The notes beneath the pieces are model-generated. The model was given only the letters and a program-made list of their open reading frames with translations, made no database searches and was not told where the DNA came from. Shown one piece after another: positions 17,131 to 24,962 of a DNA stretch of 64,000 bases. Every line of letters begins with the position of its first letter. Position 1 is the first letter of the stretch. The translations under genes were made by a program, and so were the position numbers. The stretch spans positions 61,147-125,146 of the forward strand of contig JBEKHR010000014.1 of assembly GCA_050012175.1 (NCBI GenBank), given 5' to 3'. The stretch is from CAVROP01 sp050012175 (GTDB lineage: Bacteria; Acidobacteriota; Terriglobia; UBA7540).

Positions 17131-18366
17131 ATGGCGGGAACCTTATCGCAGCTCTCAGACTTGAGGATGGAAGGTGATTCAAAACCATCCACAAGCGCTG
17201 CCCCTCCATCATTGACGGTGGCCTCTGCGCCGTCGGAAAAGGGTCCCAGCCTGGGCAGAGGACGCATTCTGATTGTGGATGATGAGCAGGGGATCCGCTG
17301 CTTCCTGAGCTATGGACTTGGGCTGGCAGGATTCGATTGCCGCGATGCCTCAGGGGGCTCGGAAGCACTGGAGCTGCTCGAAACCCAACCCTTCGATGCC
17401 GTGATCTCCGACTTGCTGATGCCGGGAACCTCGGGCCTGGAGCTCCTCAAAGGCGTTCGTGAGAACCATCCGCGAGTGGCCTTCTTGATGGCCACCGCCG
17501 TGGATGAGGCGCGCGTGGGCATTCAGGCGATGAAGGCGGGAGCCGACGATTACCTGGTGAAGCCGTTTCGGCTTGAGGTGGTCCTCACCGCCCTGAATCG
17601 GGCGATCGAGAGGAAACGCCTGGAGATAGAAGTCGAGAACTATCGCCAGCGCCTCGAGCGAATGGTGGACCAACAGACCAGAAAACTCCGGGTCGCCAAC
17701 AAACGCACTGAACAGACTTACGCCGAAACGCTCGAATGGCTGTCCGCAACTCTGGACCTGCGCGATAACGAAACCGCCGGCCATTCGCGCCGGGTCACTC
17801 GTTACTGCCTGGAAATTGCCAAAGCGCTGGGTTGCAGCAGCAAGCAGCTCAAGGCCATAGCCCGAAGTGCCCTCCTGCACGACATCGGGAAGATCGGTAT
17901 TCCCGACGCCATTTTGCTCAAGCCGGGCAAACTCACGGAGGAGGAGAGGGCCACCATGGAAACCCACGTGCGAATCGGGTACGAATTGGTGTGTTCCATC
18001 GCGTTTTTGGCGGGTTCGGCCGAAATCGTTCTAACCCATCATGAACGCTACGATGGTACGGGCTACCCACAAGGTCTGGTAGGCGATGAGATTCCGCTGT
18101 CGGCTAGGATATTTGCCGTCGCCGACACCCTGGACGCGATGACCTCGGATCGCCCCTATCGGCGCGCGCGTCCGTACTCTGCGGCCCGGGAAGAAATCAT
18201 TCGGGAGTCGGAGCGGCAATTCGATCCCAAGGTGGTCAAGGGATTTCTGACCATTCCCGAGGAAGTCTTGGAAGCCATTCGGCTTGACGTTGCCAACCCT
18301 CATACCCGCGGGCGCTTACCTGGACCAGGTGGGACCAGCAGCTCTTCTACTGGGGCAAAGGAATAG
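17131..18366 (+). CDS. REC-HD-GYP response regulator, probable c-di-GMP phosphodiesterase
   Basis: The protein is about 411 aa. A 45-residue polar leader precedes a receiver (about 47-165, ILIVDDEQG, Asp in VISDLLMPG, Lys in LVKPFR). A coiled-coil linker (about 165-200) leads to an HD-GYP domain with HSRRV, LLHDIGKIGIP and HHERYDGTGYP, so both the metal-binding HD and the GYP signature are present. It should hydrolyse c-di-GMP when phosphorylated (RpfG-like). No kinase is adjacent on this strand. GTG at 17125 and ATG at 17131 or 17167 are possible starts, none with a strong Shine-Dalgarno site. Confidence 0.92.
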   Translation: MAGTLSQLSDLRMEGDSKPSTSAAPPSLTVASAPSEKGPSLGRGRILIVDDEQGIRCFLSYGLGLAGFDCRDASGGSEALELLETQPFDAVISDLLMPGTSGLELLKGVRENHPRVAFLMATAVDEARVGIQAMKAGADDYLVKPFRLEVVLTALNRAIERKRLEIEVENYRQRLERMVDQQTRKLRVANKRTEQTYAETLEWLSATLDLRDNETAGHSRRVTRYCLEIAKALGCSSKQLKAIARSALLHDIGKIGIPDAILLKPGKLTEEERATMETHVRIGYELVCSIAFLAGSAEIVLTHHERYDGTGYPQGLVGDEIPLSARIFAVADTLDAMTSDRPYRRARPYSAAREEIIRESERQFDPKVVKGFLTIPEEVLEAIRLDVANPHTRGRLPGPGGTSSSSTGAKE

Positions 18367-18419
18367 GTGGGAACCGCCCATCGAATTGAATGCTGGCCAA
18401 GCCAATTCCTCCCCACGTC

Positions 18420-18572
18420 TTAAGCGCGAGCAGGTAAGGTTTGATCCGGGAGCTCAAGGCTGCGGCGCTGCTTCCGATCCTGCTGCCGGCGGAAAGGGTC
18501 CATAAGCCGCACCTGGAGAAGCCGAGAAACCACGCAGGAATCACCCACAATCAATACACGCGCTGGCTTCAT
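18420..18572 (-). pseudogene. truncated receiver-domain remnant
   Basis: An ATG at 18572, 7 nt beyond the stop of the HDOD gene, opens MKPARVLIVGDSCVVSRLLQ, which is the beta1-alpha1 start of a receiver domain with one acidic residue left. After about 25 residues the sequence becomes basic and unrelated to a receiver, and it stops at 18420. No other frame restores the domain. It looks like the 5' end of a response-regulator gene once co-transcribed with the HDOD gene. Confidence 0.5.
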
Positions 18573-18579
18573 TCCTGTC

Positions 18580-19578
18580 TTAGCCCCATATGCCCGGCCA
18601 GTGAAGGACCGTGCCCCCTCGTCCGGTGGAGACTTGCAGTTCAAGTGCCTGGATAATGTTTGGCAATTCGACTTCCAGAGTCTTCGCCCACTTGGTCCTC
18701 TCCTCATCGGTTTGACTGGGAGCGCAGCTATCGAGCAGGTCCTTGTACTTGTTCTGATCACCCAGCGTGATGCGGGGAGGCTCTCCTCCAACTCTTACGC
18801 CGTGCATCTGGCAAACAAGATCCGCTGCCCGGACGATCTCCACTAAAACTACGTTTTGCCGTGCTTCCTGAGGTTGGTGGTGGTGTTCGAGGACCTCAAT
18901 GAGCTCGGCGGAGAAGTTCCAACTGAGGCCAATGCATTTGCCGACCGAACAGTGGTCAACTCCAAAATGTTTCTGCTCCGATTCAAGTGACTCTCCCCAA
19001 AGGATGGCGCCGGGCGTAACATTGGGTTCCGTTGACCGCAGGGCAAGAATGAGAAGAGGAATAACCCCTACATCGTGCAGGAGTCCTGCCAAATATGCCT
19101 GCTCCACCTCCGGGTAGCGGAGACAGAGGGCGCTGCGCGCACTCAAAGTCGCGGTTAACAGACAGTGCTGCCAGAAGGACTGCAATTCGGTGGGAGAAAA
19201 ACGGTTTCCGATGCACTCCACTAGCGAACAGTTCAGCACCAATGTCCTCAGCCGTTCCGTCCCCAAGAGGATCACCGCGTGTTCGATGTTGGAGACTCTT
19301 TCCCGCAAACCCAACAAAGGCGAATTGCACAAGCGAAGGACCTGTGCGGTAAGGCTGGGGTCAGTTCGAATTACCCTGCAGACGCGCCTCAAGTCCACTG
19401 GTATGGTGCTTAACAAGGCGCTAAGCTCAAAAACATAAGCTGGGAGTGTGGGGATGCCGTCCACGAGCAGAGCCCTGATCTTGGCTTCTTGGCTCTGTTC
19501 CTTTTCCAAACGCTCTGATTCATCGGAACTTGCGCTCTCCCCGCCCGCTCCACCCGGTCTGTTGAGTTGTGCTGGCAT
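18580..19578 (-). CDS. HDOD-domain signalling protein
   Basis: This 332-aa protein has an HDOD domain at about 40-240 (LPTLPAYVFELSALL, DPSLTAQVLRLCNSP, ILLGTERLRTLVL) and retains an HD pair in YLAGLLHDVGV. HDOD proteins act as non-enzymatic hubs in regulation of motility, c-di-GMP signalling and chemotaxis. It lies downstream of the FliA-like sigma gene and a fliM-like fragment on the same strand. The ATG at 19578 has GGAGAGAGG six bases upstream. An upstream TTG at 19638 lies in repeat sequence and is rejected. Confidence 0.88.
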   Translation of the reverse strand: MPAQLNRPGGAGGESASSDESERLEKEQSQEAKIRALLVDGIPTLPAYVFELSALLSTIPVDLRRVCRVIRTDPSLTAQVLRLCNSPLLGLRERVSNIEHAVILLGTERLRTLVLNCSLVECIGNRFSPTELQSFWQHCLLTATLSARSALCLRYPEVEQAYLAGLLHDVGVIPLLILALRSTEPNVTPGAILWGESLESEQKHFGVDHCSVGKCIGLSWNFSAELIEVLEHHHQPQEARQNVVLVEIVRAADLVCQMHGVRVGGEPPRITLGDQNKYKDLLDSCAPSQTDEERTKWAKTLEVELPNIIQALELQVSTGRGGTVLHWPGIWG

Positions 19579-19639
19579 GCCTTGCCTCTCTCCGATAGCT
19601 CCATCGGCACGCGAGAGCAGGTCTTTAGGTGATGACAAA

Positions 19640-19800
19640 AATGTAGGTGGTAGATGGTAGGTGGGGGGGGAGAACGACAGGCGACAGGTAGTAAGTGGCA
19701 GGAGCTAGGGGCGGGGGTTTTATAAATTATGAATTCTGAATTGTGAATTACTCACTATGTACTGCTTACTGCTTACTGGCTACTGTTCTTCCCAGCGCCC
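19640..19800. repeat. short-repeat intergenic tract
   Basis: This tract contains TAGGTGGTAGATGGTAGGTGG, AATTATGAATTCTGAATTGTG and TACTGCTTACTGCTTACTGG words, the same repeat classes as near 16200-16735 and 43550-44015. It separates the HDOD gene from the fliM-like fragment. Confidence 0.6.
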
Positions 19801-19818
19801 AAAGGAAGACGCGAGAGG

Positions 19819-20001
19819 TTACGCGCAGAGGATCTTTGAGTCCTCCAGGGTGCGAGCTAAGTCATCGGCGGCGCGGCGGAAGTTGCAGGCGGTCACGTTC
19901 TCGTTCCTGCCTCCCGGCTGTCCGAAATCGCGAACCCGGTCTCGCGCTGCGTGGAAGAGCGCTTCGATTTCGTCGTGGTTAAGGATCTTGTCAAATATTT
20001 C
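19819..20001 (-). pseudogene. fliM 5' remnant (flagellar switch protein N-terminus)
   Basis: The minus-strand frame ending at 19819 contains EIFDKILNHDEIEALFHAAR, which resembles the conserved FliM N-terminal CheY-binding segment (LSQDEIDALL type). It is followed about 20 residues later by ACNFRR, resembling the FliM YDFRR motif. It then runs about 18 residues to a stop, and the remaining 270 residues of FliM are missing. No start codon with a ribosome-binding site is visible. It overlaps, in another frame, the 3' end of the FliA-like gene. I read it as a truncated gene; the identity is inferred from two short motifs. Confidence 0.5.
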
Positions 20002-20852
20002 CCGCCCGCCAGCTCGCTCGTCCTTTCCAACGGCGCTCGCGCAGTCCCCCGCGCATTGAGCAGTTCCTCCATTCGCGCTCGCAGGCGGATAACCGCTGCG
20101 GAGTGCAACTGTGAGACTCGAGCCTCCCCGATACCCAGAACCGCCCCCACTTCCCTCATCGTGAGTTCCTCGTGATAATAAAGCGCCAGCAGTTGGCAAT
20201 CCCGCTCAGGGAGTTCGCCAATGGCCTCTGCTAGAAATCCCGTCATTTCGGAGCGCAAACAAAGGAAAAACGGATCTTCGGCAGCCGCGGATGAGCCGAC
20301 GGAACTGACCGCGCGATCAGACCCCTCTTCCATTGTTTCTGCCTGCAAGCTTCTCAAGTCGAGCCCCCGAAGTTCTCCCAGTAAGTGCTGGAATTTGTCG
20401 AGACTCATGCCCAATTCTTCAGCCAGTTGAGACTCCGACGGGGAGTATCCCAAGCGCGCGCTTAATTTATGATGGGCCGCCTCGATTTGGCGGGCCTTCC
20501 TGCGCAGCGGGCGGGGGCTCCAGTCAAGATCACGCAAGCTATCCAATATCGCCCCGTGTATGCGGTATTTGGCGTACGCCTTGAGGTCAACATGGCGCGC
20601 GGGGTCAAACCTCTGAATGGCCTCGATCAGTCCAAGAATGCCCGCATGGATCAGGTCTTCAAGCAGAACATGCGGTGGAAGCCGATCATGGATTCGCTTT
20701 GCGATGTATTTGACCTGAGGAAGCTGATCAACTAACAGGCGCTCGCGCTCGGCTTGGTTCAGATTGCCAAAGGTGGCATAAGCAGGTTTCACCTCTCGCA
20801 ACGCCTGGACGCTATGGTCTGTCTGGGGTTGGGTTGTTACAAAGGTGCTCAT
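19893..20852 (-). CDS. fliA: FliA/WhiG-type sigma factor (sigma-28 family)
   Basis: This 319-aa group 3 sigma factor should direct late flagellar transcription and be held by FlgM. Region 2 has HVLLEDLIHAGILGLIEAIQ and AKYRIHGAILDSLR. Region 3 has LGYSPSESQLAEELG. Region 4 has LPERDCQLLALYYHEELTMR and the helix-turn-helix AVLGIGEARVSQLHSAAV. FliA usually ends shortly after this point. Here about 40 further basic residues (about 280-319) are read across the out-of-frame fliM fragment, which suggests a rearranged 3' end. ATG 20852 (MSTFVTTQ) is chosen over the upstream 20930. Confidence 0.88.
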   Translation of the reverse strand: MSTFVTTQPQTDHSVQALREVKPAYATFGNLNQAERERLLVDQLPQVKYIAKRIHDRLPPHVLLEDLIHAGILGLIEAIQRFDPARHVDLKAYAKYRIHGAILDSLRDLDWSPRPLRRKARQIEAAHHKLSARLGYSPSESQLAEELGMSLDKFQHLLGELRGLDLRSLQAETMEEGSDRAVSSVGSSAAAEDPFFLCLRSEMTGFLAEAIGELPERDCQLLALYYHEELTMREVGAVLGIGEARVSQLHSAAVIRLRARMEELLNARGTARAPLERTSELAGGKYLTRSLTTTKSKRSSTQRETGFAISDSREAGTRT

Positions 20853-20856
20853 CGCA

Positions 20857-21144
20857 CTACCGCCACGGAATGCCGCAAGAGCTCCAACCCCAATCGAACA
20901 GGTGGGCCCGCATTCTCTTGTTGTCTTCAAGACTCTGACTCAGATCTTGATTTGCCTTCTCAAGCTCGCGACGCAGCCGCCTGACTTCTGCCCGATGCTG
21001 AGAATAAGAGTTCTCAAGCGATAATGCCGCGTGCGCAAACGAGCGGAACGCCTTCAAACGAGATTGCTTCGCAGAGCGTTGGCGCAACTGACATGTGTGG
21101 GTAGGCGCGGTCCTTCTTTGCTGCGTCCCAGGAAAAATCTGCAT
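20857..21144 (-). pseudogene. probable N-terminal remnant of a PAS sensor kinase
   Basis: This 95-codon frame contains a coiled coil (VRRLRRELEKANQDLSQSLE then DNKRMRAHL). The sequence before the PAS domain of FlrB/AtoS-type sensor kinases often looks like this, and a kinase would be the expected neighbour of the NtrC-type gene upstream. After MRAHL the frame turns into unrelated residues and stops 4 nt before the sigma-factor start. It could also be a genuine small coiled-coil protein. No ribosome-binding site is apparent. Confidence 0.4.
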
Positions 21145-21216
21145 GGCTCAATGGGTAACAGCAGGAAACATGCCATTCTCCAGCCCCCAATCTAAGTTTC
21201 TTCTCACCCGACCACC

Positions 21217-22416
21217 TCAAATTGGCAGGCTCATGTATTCAGAGCGAAGCACTGGCATGTCTTCGGACAGGATAAATGCCCGCTCGATGATGTGTTGCAG
21301 CTCACGAACGTTCCCAGGCCACGAGTAGGCCTCCAAAGCCCTGGCCACCTCGAAGGCTATTGACTTGCACGGAACCGCAGCCTCGCGACAGAACGAGTCC
21401 AGAAAGTAAGCTGCCAAGGGGAGAATGTCTTCTCTCCTCTCTCGGAGCGGCGCAAGTTCGATCGGAAAAACGCACAGCCGATAGTAGAGCGCGTCGTTGA
21501 AGCGCCCTTCGGCCATGGCACGCGCCAGATCGACGTTCGTGGCTGCGATCACCCGCACATCCACCCGGAATACGTCCGGGCTCCCCAACCGCTGGACTTC
21601 CCCCTCTTGCAGGAAGCGCAGTATCTTACCCTGCATGCCCAGAGGCAGTCCTCCCACTTCGTCCAGGAAAAGCGTGCCACCATGCGCAGAATGGATCCTT
21701 CCCAACCGCGACTGGAATGCTCCCGTGAAAGCCCCCCGACTATAACCGAACAACTCAGACTCCAGGAGAGTCTCAGGAATCGCGGCACAGTTCACAATGA
21801 CAAAAGGCTGCCGGGCCCGCGAGCCGAGATTGTGGATAGCTCGCGCCATCAGTTCTTTCCCAGTCCCCGTCTCCCCCATGATGAGAACCGTCGTATCACG
21901 CGGGATCACCAATCTCGCCAGACGATAGGCCCGTTGCATCGCCCGGCTCGATCCCATCATCCCGGGCAATGGCTCTTCCCCCTTCACCTCCGTTACGATC
22001 CCAGCCGTGCCGCCCGGGCGCTCCCTCAACCCTTCCGCTCCTGTTTCGCACTCCCTCGACTCCTGCGCATCGGGAAAATCCAGTGGCAGGTCCTTTCGTG
22101 GGGAAAGCCTCTCAACCAGGCGGCGTTCCTCAACTTCGGAGCCAACGACCAGGACCTGCACCTGAGGATGGCGGGCCTTGATAATGTCAACCAACTCCGA
22201 CACATCAAGGTCTGGCAACCAACGATCAAGAAAGAGTGCTTTGAACGCTCCTTCCTCCACCAGTGATAACGCCTCGGCTCCGCCCAGCGCCTCTTCCACG
22301 GTCCAACTGCGAGCCCCCAACCGTTTGAGAATGCGCTCCCGAAACTCTTTGTTTGCGCTCGCAACAACAGCAGAGCTGCGAGCCTCGCACGCCGGTTTTA
22401 AATCCGATGGGCTCAT
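21217..22416 (-). CDS. NtrC-family sigma-54 activator lacking a DNA-binding domain
   Basis: This 399-aa protein has a receiver-like domain at about 15-125 (Asp in LFLDRWLPD) and a linker. The AAA+ sigma-54 interaction domain has GETGTGKE (Walker A), the GAFTGA loop, GGTLFLDEVGG (Walker B), LYYRLCVFPI and the end motif YSWPGNVRELQHIIERA. The protein stops about 20 residues later (RSEYMSLPI), so the usual Fis-type helix-turn-helix is missing. FlgR of epsilonproteobacteria shows that such regulators can activate flagellar sigma-54 promoters from solution. Context with FliA supports a flagellar role. ATG 22416 is preferred over a TTG at 22428. Confidence 0.92.
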   Translation of the reverse strand: MSPSDLKPACEARSSAVVASANKEFRERILKRLGARSWTVEEALGGAEALSLVEEGAFKALFLDRWLPDLDVSELVDIIKARHPQVQVLVVGSEVEERRLVERLSPRKDLPLDFPDAQESRECETGAEGLRERPGGTAGIVTEVKGEEPLPGMMGSSRAMQRAYRLARLVIPRDTTVLIMGETGTGKELMARAIHNLGSRARQPFVIVNCAAIPETLLESELFGYSRGAFTGAFQSRLGRIHSAHGGTLFLDEVGGLPLGMQGKILRFLQEGEVQRLGSPDVFRVDVRVIAATNVDLARAMAEGRFNDALYYRLCVFPIELAPLRERREDILPLAAYFLDSFCREAAVPCKSIAFEVARALEAYSWPGNVRELQHIIERAFILSEDMPVLRSEYMSLPI

Positions 22417-22436
22417 CTTACATTCCAATGATACTT

Positions 22437-22442
22437 ATTATA
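22437..22442 (-). promoter_or_regulatory. putative -10 box of the sigma-54 activator gene
   Basis: On the minus strand TATAAT lies 20 nt before the ATG at 22416, in an AT-rich stretch that also has a small palindrome (ATTAG-AGA-CTAAT). No good -35 is present at 17 nt. It is a motif match only. Confidence 0.35.
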
Positions 22443-22580
22443 GAGATAGCATCATTAGAGACTAATAAACCTTGCATTAGAATTCTCTAAGATTGAAGGG
22501 CGAGTAAGATGTGGGATCCTTCAGGCAAAAGAACTAACTTTGCCCTGCTTCACCATAGCCATAGCCTGCTAAGAAGCTAG

Positions 22581-22706
22581 TAGTGTCCTAATATGGGATG
22601 TAGGGCCGGGGCTTGCCCTGCACCATACGGTACAGGGCTTGCCCCGGCCAGGCCGTCCCGTCCCGCCTTGCGGGAGAGGCGGCCCTACAGTCGGATTAGG
22701 ACACTA
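22581..22706. mobile_element. 126-bp MITE-like element with IS630-type ends
   Basis: The element begins TAGTGTCCTAAT (22581-22592) and ends with the exact inverted copy ATTAGGACACTA (22695-22706). Inside are GC-rich inverted repeats (GGGCCGGGGCTTGCCCTG and its partner) and no open frame. The TA at each tip fits the TA target duplication of IS630/Tc1-type elements. Near-identical tips occur at 26418-26707 and at 63880, where a transposase start follows. Confidence 0.72.
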
Positions 22707-22722
22707 CCAAGAAGCCCGTTCA

Positions 22723-23538
22723 TTAGCCTTCGTGCGGTGAAAGGGGGAGGCAAATCTTGCAGATGAGGCAGGGAGTCCCAGCAGATATAATCAGGACGCT
22801 GCCTCCCAGCGCCTCGACCGCTCTGCGCACCGGGGTCCAATCCCCCTCTTCACTGTCCGGGGCTAATGCCCTCTGGGATTCACGTTCAGGGATTTCGGCG
22901 CACTCCGGCGGGGAATACACCTCGGCCCGTTGCGCACTCGCCGAGATGGTGAGACAAGCGCTGCCCTCCTTGGTTGATAGGCTCACTTCCAACTTTCCTC
23001 CTGTCGGGCTCTGCTGGATAGCGTGGAGCAATCCCAGACGCAGAGCCACGAGTAACTGCGCCGGATCGGTTTGAACGAGGCAGTTGTCCCCAGACTCGAC
23101 ATGGACAGCGAGCTGGCGAGAATCCGCGAGTGGACGCAATTGTTCCAGCGCCACCCGGACCAGCTCGCCGAACCCAACCTCGTCATTCACAAGGTCGCTT
23201 GTCCCCCCCTCGGCCAACGCCCGGTATGACTTAAACAATTGGACTAAGCCCTCCGCCTGTGCAAGTGACTGCTGGATGGCCCTCCGGTACTCTTGCGCGT
23301 CGCAGTCAACAAGCAGAGCCAATTCAAGGGTTCCGCGCAAAGACGTCAAGGTCTGGCTTAATTGATGGAGAAAGACGAGCGTCCGATCCTTGAACGGCAT
23401 CAAGTTGCTCAGCGAATCACTCCCGCCGCTTTGCCGAGGGATCGGTCCGCGGGCGGATGAGACAGAAGATGCATCCACGACTTGGGAAGGCCTCCGTTTC
23501 CCCTCGGGAGGTTCCGTGGGTGGTTCGCTGCTTTTCAT
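22723..23538 (-). CDS. histidine kinase-like protein without an ATP-binding site (pseudokinase)
   Basis: This 271-aa soluble protein has a dimerisation helix with a candidate phospho-His in FLHQLSQTLTSLRG (about residues 55-70) and a degenerate ATPase-like region. Where an N-box is expected it reads GLLHAIQQSPTGGKLEV, with no Asn, and no DxGxG or GxGLGL box follows. It may act as a phosphotransfer or phosphatase partner rather than a kinase. The start ATG overlaps the stop of the OmpR-type regulator by 4 nt, so the two are coupled and probably interact. A GGTTCC-rich, Pro/Ser-rich leader precedes the domain. Confidence 0.8.
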   Translation of the reverse strand: MKSSEPPTEPPEGKRRPSQVVDASSVSSARGPIPRQSGGSDSLSNLMPFKDRTLVFLHQLSQTLTSLRGTLELALLVDCDAQEYRRAIQQSLAQAEGLVQLFKSYRALAEGGTSDLVNDEVGFGELVRVALEQLRPLADSRQLAVHVESGDNCLVQTDPAQLLVALRLGLLHAIQQSPTGGKLEVSLSTKEGSACLTISASAQRAEVYSPPECAEIPERESQRALAPDSEEGDWTPVRRAVEALGGSVLIISAGTPCLICKICLPLSPHEG

Positions 23539-24218
23539 CCTGTTATGCCTCTTTCCCCCAACTCATAGCCCACGTTCCGAACCGTGTGAATGAGTTTGCT
23601 TTCAAAATCCTGATCGACTTTCTTCCGCAAGTAATTGATGTAAACATCCACCACATTCGTCATGGTGTCGAAGGAAAAATTCCAGACATGCTCGATAATC
23701 ATGGCGCGCGTCACACACCGTCCCGCATTACGCATGAGATATTCGAGCAAGGCAAATTCGCGTGGCGTTAGGTCGATACGGCGCCCCGCCCGCCTGACCA
23801 CCCTCTCAGCCCGATCCAGTTCTAACTCCTCCACTCGCAGCACCACACCAAGCGGATTGGGAGGTCGCCTCAGTAAGGCTCGCACTCGAGCTGACAGCTC
23901 GCTAAACGAGAACGGCTTCGTCAGGTAATCGTCCGCCCCGAGGTCCAGCCCTTTCACCCGATCCTCCACCCCTGCGCGACCGGAAAGAATCAGCACCGGA
24001 GGGGAGGGCTTTCGGCTACGTATATGTTTCAGCACTTCCAGCCCATCAATCTTGGGAAGCACCAAATCCAGGATGACTAAGTCAAAGTTGGCCTCACCAA
24101 CCAGCGACTGAGCATCCTCCCCATCCCACGCCAAATCCACCGCATACTGTTGCGATTCCAGACCTTTCTTTACAAAGCTGGCGACGGGTTTGTCATCCTC
24201 TACCACCAGGATGCGCAT
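23535..24218 (-). CDS. OmpR/PhoB-type response regulator
   Basis: This 227-aa transcription factor has a receiver domain at 1-115 (MRILVVEDD, Asp in VILDLVLPKIDG, Lys in LTKPFSFSE) and a winged-helix DNA-binding domain at about 125-222 (DLTPREFALLEYL, VDVYINYLRKKVD, IHTVRNVGYEL). The ATG at 24218 has GAGGGGAG upstream; an earlier in-frame start at 24251 is less likely. It is co-transcribed with the overlapping pseudokinase, so the phosphate donor may be another kinase such as the hybrid kinases nearby. Confidence 0.93.
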   Translation of the reverse strand: MRILVVEDDKPVASFVKKGLESQQYAVDLAWDGEDAQSLVGEANFDLVILDLVLPKIDGLEVLKHIRSRKPSPPVLILSGRAGVEDRVKGLDLGADDYLTKPFSFSELSARVRALLRRPPNPLGVVLRVEELELDRAERVVRRAGRRIDLTPREFALLEYLMRNAGRCVTRAMIIEHVWNFSFDTMTNVVDVYINYLRKKVDQDFESKLIHTVRNVGYELGERGITG

Positions 24219-24962
24219 GGTTTCTCCCCTCGGGGCTGATCGCTCTTCCACAACTCATCACTCCTCCCCAATGCCCGTTCTCATTAGCCATCTCTTACAT
24301 CGGCGGAAAGAGCAAGGGAGATTAGCAAAATGAACTGCACTTTTGTTTCCTGGAGAGGAACTGCCCGCCGCAACGGCCCATGTCATTCTAAGAAATCCTC
24401 CCTCCGCGGCACGTCGCGGCACTTAAATGGCCAGATTCTTCGCTCCGCTCGGTATGACATGCTTGCAAAGACCACGAACCCGCATTTCTCACTATGCTCG
24501 GACGCTCTTAGCCTGCTGAAAGGGCGGGTCCCGCAGGGCGGGACCCGCCGAAATCGCGGCTCCCACCCTCTGTTCGTCCCGCGCCCCGCGGTCGCCCGCC
24601 CTTAAGATCGGCGGACTTTCAGCCGTGGCGACCGCGGGACACGGGAATAATCATGAAAGGCTTATAGCGGCGGGGCTGAAGCCCCGCCCTTCCAAACCCG
24701 CGGTGGGAAATCCGGGCTAAGGGAGTTTGCTCGGCCCTCACTGTTGGCTGTGAACTGTTAACGGTCAACTGTCAACCGCCCAAATTGCCGAGATTCTTGG
24801 CTGCACTCAGAATCACACCGGAAGCGGCTGCTTCAGCGACCTGTTAAAGTCGGTGGAGGGAAATCCGATTCTCACTATGAGGGAACTTAATGCAGTTCGT
24901 TGGCACCTACTTGGAGAGCGAGCCTGCTTGCCCTTATGGGGGCGCTCTCATGGAACCAGCCC
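24219..24962. other. intergenic region with inverted repeats between divergent regulators
   Basis: About 740 bp lie between the divergent OmpR-type and HD-GYP genes. It includes a palindrome (GGCGGGTCCCGCAGGGCGGG and continuation, about 24522-24549), a fragment of the CTTCGCTCCGCTCGGTATGACATGC-like family also seen at 44572-44694 and 59830-59985, and CTGTTAACGGTCAACTGTCAAC words. No gene is supported. Confidence 0.5.

Noticed and set aside
16764..17267. Open frames on both strands ahead of the HD-GYP gene (113 aa and 166 aa)
   Set aside because: Their composition is atypical, they overlap each other on opposite strands, lack ribosome-binding sites and show no recognisable motifs.
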